Shown: piece after piece, positions 58,521 through 64,000 of the stretch
Numbering within the stretch: position 1 is the first letter of the stretch
How the letters are laid out: each line of letters opens with the position of its first letter
Assembly: GCA_001466705.2 (NCBI GenBank)
Contig: LATX02000144.1
Coordinates: 806,001 to 870,000 of the forward strand
Direction: 5' to 3'
DNA: 64,000 bases
Source of the DNA: Moniliophthora roreri
Taxonomy: Eukaryota > Basidiomycota > Agaricomycetes > Agaricales > Marasmiaceae
Translations under genes and position numbers: made by a program
The notes under the pieces: model-generated
Told to the model about the DNA's origin: nothing
Databases searched by the model: none
What the model saw: the letters and a program-made list of their open reading frames with translations, nothing else

Positions 58521-58857
58521 GGGCCGGGGGCGCAGATGGAAATCAGCAAATTGCTCCCCACATTCCACCACTTTCCCAACTTCACTAGATTAAAACAGTG
58601 TTCTCTGTGCATTAGAACATTATTACGACAAATTTTAGTGACTCACTTTCGGGGCTTTGGAACCCTCCTCACTTTCCAGACTTTCATTAAAAATTTCAAG
58701 TCACGGGAGTCCACAAAATAGCTAACGAAAATTTGTGTGATATAGCTTTATTCCATGACCAAATAATTGTATTGAACATGGTAGAATGGCCGGAATTGAG
58801 AGTGGAAGTGGCCGAAAGTGAGTGGAAAGTGCCGTAGGGAAATCGCGCCCCCGGCCC
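58521..58857. mobile_element. MITE-like element with GC-rich inverted ends
   Basis: GGGCCGGGGGCGC at 58521-58533 is repeated as its exact complement at 58845-58857. Inside the ends, looser inverted similarity continues (ccaccactttcccaacttcac against ccactcactttcggccacttc), and the centre is AT-rich. The length is 337 bp with no open frame of note. No clear target duplication was found, so element status is likely but not proven. Confidence 0.5.
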
Positions 58858-59198
58858 AACCCAAATCTATGTTTAAACTTGAATCATGGGACCTCTTAAT
58901 AAGAGCCAATAATCACAAAAAAAAACATGCCTGGTTTTTCTCTTTTCCGTAATTTGTTCTGAGGGCCAACTCATTCACAAGCTCAGACTCTGAGCGTTAA
59001 AGCTTAAAGAACAGTGTCACGATGACTGTGACAATCACGAGATAAGCAGTCACAGTGACGCAGACACCTCCAGTGTCGCCATCCTCTCTCCAACCACCCT
59101 CTATCCACCCTCTATCCACTCACTCTTGGGCCCTCATAAATCGAGGGAACTCGGAACATCGAATGAAACTTTATGAACCAAACCCGAACTTTTAATCC
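58858..59198. other. Upstream region of MLH3
   Basis: 341 bases with an A8 run near 58917 and the tandem ctctatccac at about 59098-59125. Promoter expected; no gene. Confidence 0.4.
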
Positions 59199-62100
59199 AT
59201 GGCAGGTTTGCCTATCGAGCGGCTAAACCTCAGAACACGTGCCAAACTACGTTCTACTCAAATTTTGACCTCGTTACCCCAAATCGTTTCGGAACTCTTG
59301 CAAAATTCACTCGATGCCAAAGCTCGGCGCATAGAAATTGGGGTCAACTGCGAAGAATGGACCTGCTGGGTGACGGATGACGGTCAAGGAATGAGTAGAG
59401 ATGATTTGACACTTTTGGGCAGCAGCGGACGTTACGGTGAGTACCTGTTCTCTCATACAAGTCGATGGAAGAGCAAACTATCCCAGGTTCATCAAAGGCA
59501 TATACCCCGGATACTTTGAACATGTTGTCAACTTTTGGATTCCGCGGGGAAGGCGAGTATGCACCGGGCAACTATTCGAAAACAATTCTTCTGAAACTGA
59601 TGTATACAGCTCTGGCATCAGCTGCAGACTTGGGCTGCTTAGAGATTTGCTCGAGAACCTCAAGATCTCGCGAGACTTGGTCGGTTATTCTCAAGGTACT
59701 GGTGAAGGTCCGCTAGGATATCTCCTCATTAACGTCTATATTAGGATGGGAAGATGTTGTATTCCGGAAGTGCAGTGCGTTGGAAAAAAACATCGCACGG
59801 AACCACGGTCTGCGTCAGGGACGCATTTTATAACGTGAGACATGTATTCGTCCCCATTGGTCTTTGCTGACCCAATGCCTAGCTACCCGTCCGACGTCTT
59901 TCGCATCCTGCTGCACCTCGTACATTCGAATTGATTCGCAAGGAAACAGAACTATATGCACTGGTCTTTCCAGACGTCTCTTTTGTGCTTCACTCTGTCT
60001 CCGACTCCGGATCTTCAAAGGAAAGCACATTCCGGATACCCAGGGTATACATATACATCATAACATCTTCACCGGGTACGCTGATCATATTGTCCAGACC
60101 GCTTCGACCCTGTCAACTTTTTCCCATATATATGGAGGAGCATTGTGCCAAGTATGTTATTGAGTCCTCGATCCCCGACACTTTTCATTTAACCCCTGAG
60201 TCAGCATGTAGACGAAATTAATACAACGCTGGGAGATATGTCAGTAGAAGGCTTTATTAGCTTAGAAGGTGCTTTTTCAAAGGTATGGACTGTTCTCCCA
60301 TTGTGTCATCACTACTCTGACTTCAGCTTCTAGGCATATCAATTTTTATGTCCGTCAGAGTTGCTTACCTGATTTATAATGAGTCTCATTTCACTTTTCA
60401 GATATTAATCGACATCCTGTGGAACATGGGGAGTTACAGCGCATCATCGAGTCTCGATTCACATTGAGCACCTTCTCAAAGCACGTTAGTCGCATCGCTG
60501 TCTATGCAATGAGCACATCAACGTTGACATCTTCTGTGGCAGGCATTCGAAGAGTCTGGAGAGACGTCTTTACGTTCATGTAAGAACTCCGGTGGTCGAG
60601 GACTCGTAGGCACTCAATGAACCTCATTTTCAGCCACCCGCCGCTCACCACGTAAGGCCGAAAAGAAACCGGTATACGTACTGAACCTGGCTATTCCACC
60701 TGACAAAATAGACAACCTCCTTGAGCCTGCAAAAGGCGCGGTTCATATAGGAGTGAGGCATTGTATTTCTGATGAAGTTGTACCATCTCACCTCGGCCCG
60801 TTGCAGGAGAAAGACGCAGTCTACGCTTTCTTATCTTCCACTGTAGAGTCGTTCTTGGTGCGACATGGGTTCGCGTCGCAAAGCCGACGACGAGAAAGTA
60901 TTGACCCCTCTTTTTCCCCTCAGAAGCGAAGAAAGCTCGATTCGTTGAATGACTCGGGCTACGCCGAGCACACCTCTGAAGACCCACTAGCATATGATCT
61001 TCGGGTCAAGGTAGCTGAAACCGCCCCAGCTCCCCTTTATGTCAGTGGTGTATGTCATAGCGCTCCTCAGACTATATCCTTCACACTGACTTCCTCGTAG
61101 GTTGACGCTCTGGATGAAGAGGACGAGCGGATTGTTTGGACTGACTATTCTACTGGTCAAACCTTCCTAGTTGATAGAAGAACGGGAAACTCCCGACTAC
61201 AAGACGATCAACTGCTTTACAATAATTATGACGATGATGTAGTTCCGGTCCGTCGCGAGCGACGCACACTGCTGCCCTCAGGAAGTACCGTTCCTTCTGG
61301 CAAGCCAGACACACCAGATTGGATTCGGAAGGCACTCGAGGTATCTTTCGGCTTCTTTGCCATTAGTGTCACAATCTCACGGTGACCTCTGTTAGGCGAA
61401 TGACAGCTACAAATTAGGAGAAAAGAAAATAGTTTCTCTGAATATATCGAATCACGATGACCATTCAGGCCACAGAGGTTCGAGCCACCATTGCTATATC
61501 GGACATCAGCGACATTTTTTTTCCTCGGATTCGGCGGCTATACAGCAGCGCTTCACTCGGGCAGATATTAAAGATGCTGTGGTCATTAGCCAGGTCGATC
61601 GAAAGTTTGTAGCATGTGTCTTTGGCGACGGTGGACCACTAAAAGATGGCATCAGCAAGAATGGAAGGTCGCTGGTGCTAATTGACCAGGTATGTATTTC
61701 TCTTTTCAAATTTCTATTTTGGCGAAAAAGAAAAACAATATTGATTCCTTGGTGACAGCATGCGGCGGATGAGCGTATCAGAGTCGAACTATTCCTTAAG
61801 GAACTCTGTCTTGGATTTTTGCGCAACAAATTGACTGGTCAGGCCGAGGAAAATGCCATCGAGCTCCGTCATCTGACTCCTCCACGTCTCATATTGTTGA
61901 CACGGCTGGAAATACGGCGGTTGGCAGATTCACAGGAGATACAAGATGCCCTTTGGAGTTGGGGGTTTTGCTTCGCGGGATCGCCACAGATCACTGGCCT
62001 CGATCACGGAGAACTAGTGGAAGGCGTTGATGGAGATAACAGCGGCAGCTACGCTCAGATCGCTGTGCAGAGTATACCGGAAGTGGTGGCTGATAAGGTA

Positions 62101-62661
62101 CTGTCTTTTGATTCTTCTTTTTCCATTTGTTCTCGCTGAATTCTTGGAACACTTAGCTCCTTTTGGCTGAAGAACTGCGTGATTTGGTCAAGGGTTTCAT
62201 AGCGCAAGTCGATTCAAGTGCTGTTGATCTTTCACGGGCCCGGGATATGGGTTCCGAGTCAAGAATAAAGGATAACGATTGGCTCAAGGCTTTGAGGTGG
62301 TGTCCCCGACAACTGCTGGATTTAGTAAACTCCAAGGCTTGCAGAGGTGATAGATTAGTTTGTATTCTTGTCAAAGGCTGACGTTTTGAACAACGTAGGC
62401 GCGATTATGTTCAACGACTCATTGACTCACGAGCAATGTACGCGCCTGGTCACGCAGCTGGCCGATACGGCACTTCCTTTCCAGTGTGCACACGGAAGGT
62501 CCGTTTTGGTGCACTGTTCTAGTATTCGTTTTCTGAAGAGAAACATCAGACCGTCTTTAGTACCACTGACCAGGTTTGGGAAGCTCACGGCGGACAGGGG
62601 ACGGTCACGACATTCCCAGATGCGCTGGTCTGCGCTAGAACAGCAAACATCGCCCGATTAG
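59199..62661 (+). CDS. MLH3: DNA mismatch repair protein MLH3
   Basis: It forms MutL-gamma with MLH1, the meiotic crossover nuclease, and aids mismatch repair. The GHKL ATPase part is LTSLPQIVSELLQNSLDAKA (motif I with the catalytic Glu), DDGQGM (motif II), LSTFGFRGEALASAADLG (motif III) and SHGTTVCVRDAFYNLPVRRL. Many short exons join in phase through YQFLYINRHPVEHGELQRII and KKPVYVLNLAIPPDKIDNLL. The C-terminal nuclease part has the metal motif DQHAADERIRVE, matching DQHA-x2-E-x4-E, then ACRGAIMF and LPFQCAHGRPSLVPLT. The stop is at 62659-62661. The intron at 59553-59609 seems to be GC-AG. All active-site motifs are intact, so a functional gene is likely. Confidence 0.93.
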
Positions 62662-63662
62662 GATAATCCATTGTCCTGTGAAATGAGAAAGCTCTCCTTC
62701 ATTGTTTGGCGGTTCACGCTGTCCTTCTGTCAGTGGATTTACTTTCTGTCTGTTTCCAGAGTTTTGATGCTGTTGATTCTTTTGAACGGAATCCTGGGAT
62801 TCACATTGTCACGGCGCAGAATATCTTTCATTCTGTTGAAGACCGATATGGGACTTGAAGTTATGCTGTTTTGGGATGATGAAGATACTCGGACTGTACC
62901 AGTTTTAATGCACGTTGCTCAGACCATACGGTGACGAAGTGTCGTTCGACACGGTTTCGAGCTGCAGATTGATCCTAGAGTCACTGAGTCTACAAACCTC
63001 GAGTTACTCAGGCGAGTCTGTCATCTGCTGTGCCCCCTCTGCGTTGCGGTGCCCGGTCGAAAGCGCAGTAGTGCTGAGTAACAATTCTAATGCTGATGCG
63101 GTGACGACGTGAAGCATGCTGTGGTGGAAAGTGGAGCTATAGGCCTCGAGAACGTCGACTGTGTAATTGACTCATAAGCTTCAATTTCGCCGTCGCGGAT
63201 CCTTTGCGGATCGTACCGCACTATATGGGCGCCACGTCGACGCTGCGAATCACGACTTACAATGCTCATACCCAGCCTTTATCCCCAGGCACAGGGCTTG
63301 GTGAGGCCCGTGAGGGTGGGCATGGTGTTGTGGTACATCTCGAGTACACTAACCGATTCCAAGAGACATTTCTGAAGTTAGTTTGTTCTATACGCTGCTA
63401 AGCCACGTTTTTAACGTCTTCTTCCTTCGAAAGTGGGAGATGGATACCGAACGCTGAAGCGCTGAACATGATGGAGCTTTCGGAAATATGCGAGCTCGCG
63501 TGACGTCAGGTGGTTGAAATGGACTCCAGACTCCGACGTCATAGGGCCAGCGAGATTGTATAAAGACCTCGACACCTTCCTTTCAACCCTCACTACTACC
63601 ACTTTGCACCCAACCACCACATTCACACCGTTCACACCGTCTTATATCGTTACAGAATCAGC
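62662..63662. other. Intergenic, MLH3 to SBDS-type gene
   Basis: About 1 kb. Open frames on both strands (62671-62934, 63204-63401 plus; 63087-63269 minus) show nothing I recognise; fragments such as FERNPGIHIVTAQ may be a gene relic. The last 150 bases, pyrimidine-rich with caccaccacattcacacc, look like a promoter and leader. Confidence 0.4.
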
Positions 63663-64000
63663 ATGCGAACCCTCACGAAAGTCATCTATAAGCCTGATTC
63701 CCAATCGACCGATGAGTACATTATCATCGTTAACCCAGAAGAGGTGCGGCACACGGTATTCCGCGACGCGATCTGTACTGATCTACTTTCAACTTTCTAG
63801 TACAACAAGTGGAAAGACGGAGGTGAGTTCTCTCAGTCTTGGATCACATCGATAATGGCTAATTGGTTCTTGTCAGACACGTAATTATCATCTCATGGAT
63901 CGCACCTGAAGATGTCCACTGACCTGGTTTGACAGGACGATACCTCTTGCTGATGTTGTAGATTGTGAGGATCAGGTCTCTTTCACAAAACCCTACATAG
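63663..64000 (+). CDS. RTC3: SBDS-domain protein, RTC3-like (3' end outside window)
   Basis: Small SBDS-fold protein related to yeast Rtc3, thought to act in RNA metabolism. Exon 1 63663-63743: MRTLTKVIYKPDSQSTDEYI to NPEE. Exon 2 63802-63823: YNKWKDG. Then a 4-nt exon ACAC at 63877-63880 between introns 63824-63876 and 63881-63935, and an exon from 63936 reading TIPLADVVD. Only inclusion of ACAC keeps the frame and gives WKDGDTTIPLADVVD; skipping it gives a frameshift and early stop. The rest of the gene is beyond the window, and the last 35 bases could already be an intron that starts gtgagg. Confidence 0.75.

Noticed and set aside
62671..63401. Possible small gene after MLH3
   Set aside because: Frames are short and broken on both strands and I recognise no domain; at best a relic.

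Overview
This is nuclear DNA of a filamentous basidiomycete, most likely a mushroom-forming agaricomycete. Genes lie on both strands and carry many introns of about 45-60 bases with GT-AG ends. The protein set is typical of that group: a DUF6534 membrane protein, proteins combining an N-terminal coiled coil with an F-box, a KRE6-type glucan-synthesis protein and a YVC1 channel. No species can be named from the sequence alone, and no rRNA, tRNA or CRISPR array was found.

Layout. (1) 1-13.8 kb holds three diverged copies (A, B, C) of an unrecognised protein family: coiled coil, Pro/Ser/Gln-rich middle, conserved acidic block and a C-terminal CPFC...HYKE(N/Y)H metal-finger-like motif. Copy A is dead: a 3.3-kb element with inverted arms sits in its exon, flanked by a 7-bp target duplication. 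Two unrelated minus-strand genes lie between copies B and C, a membrane-anchored GH17 glucanase and GTP cyclohydrolase II (RIB1). (2) 14-19.1 kb holds a DUF6534 protein and a tandem pair of O-fucosyltransferase-like genes, the second a pseudogene. (3) 19.2-41.3 kb is a dense housekeeping block: LEU2, NOB1, ARPC3, YVC1, PSF2, haspin, KRE6, a USP36-like deubiquitinase, a C2H2 zinc-finger protein, an F-box protein and a PTC5-like PP2C ending in SKL. (4) 41.5-46 kb is accessory and decayed: a P-loop NTPase relic of the Crinkler/RHS-like type and a broken F-box/LRR-like gene. (5) 46.8-57 kb holds a CASTOR-like ACT-domain protein, a conserved unknown and a tandem pair of F-box genes. (6) 57-64 kb holds a MITE-like element, the meiotic mismatch-repair gene MLH3, and the 5' part of an SBDS/RTC3-type gene containing a 4-nt microexon.

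Themes. Housekeeping genes are packed closely, with short divergent promoters (LEU2/NOB1, ARPC3/YVC1, PSF2/haspin) and a 34-bp gap between PP2C and the F-box gene downstream of it. Several genes open with tiny first exons (6, 12 or 14 nt), and two have likely GC-AG introns, so simple ORF finding misses their true ends. Accessory stretches show duplication followed by decay, including CpG-directed C-to-T mutation of one transposon arm. The best candidate for something undescribed is the A/B/C family, together with the transposon insertion that froze one copy.
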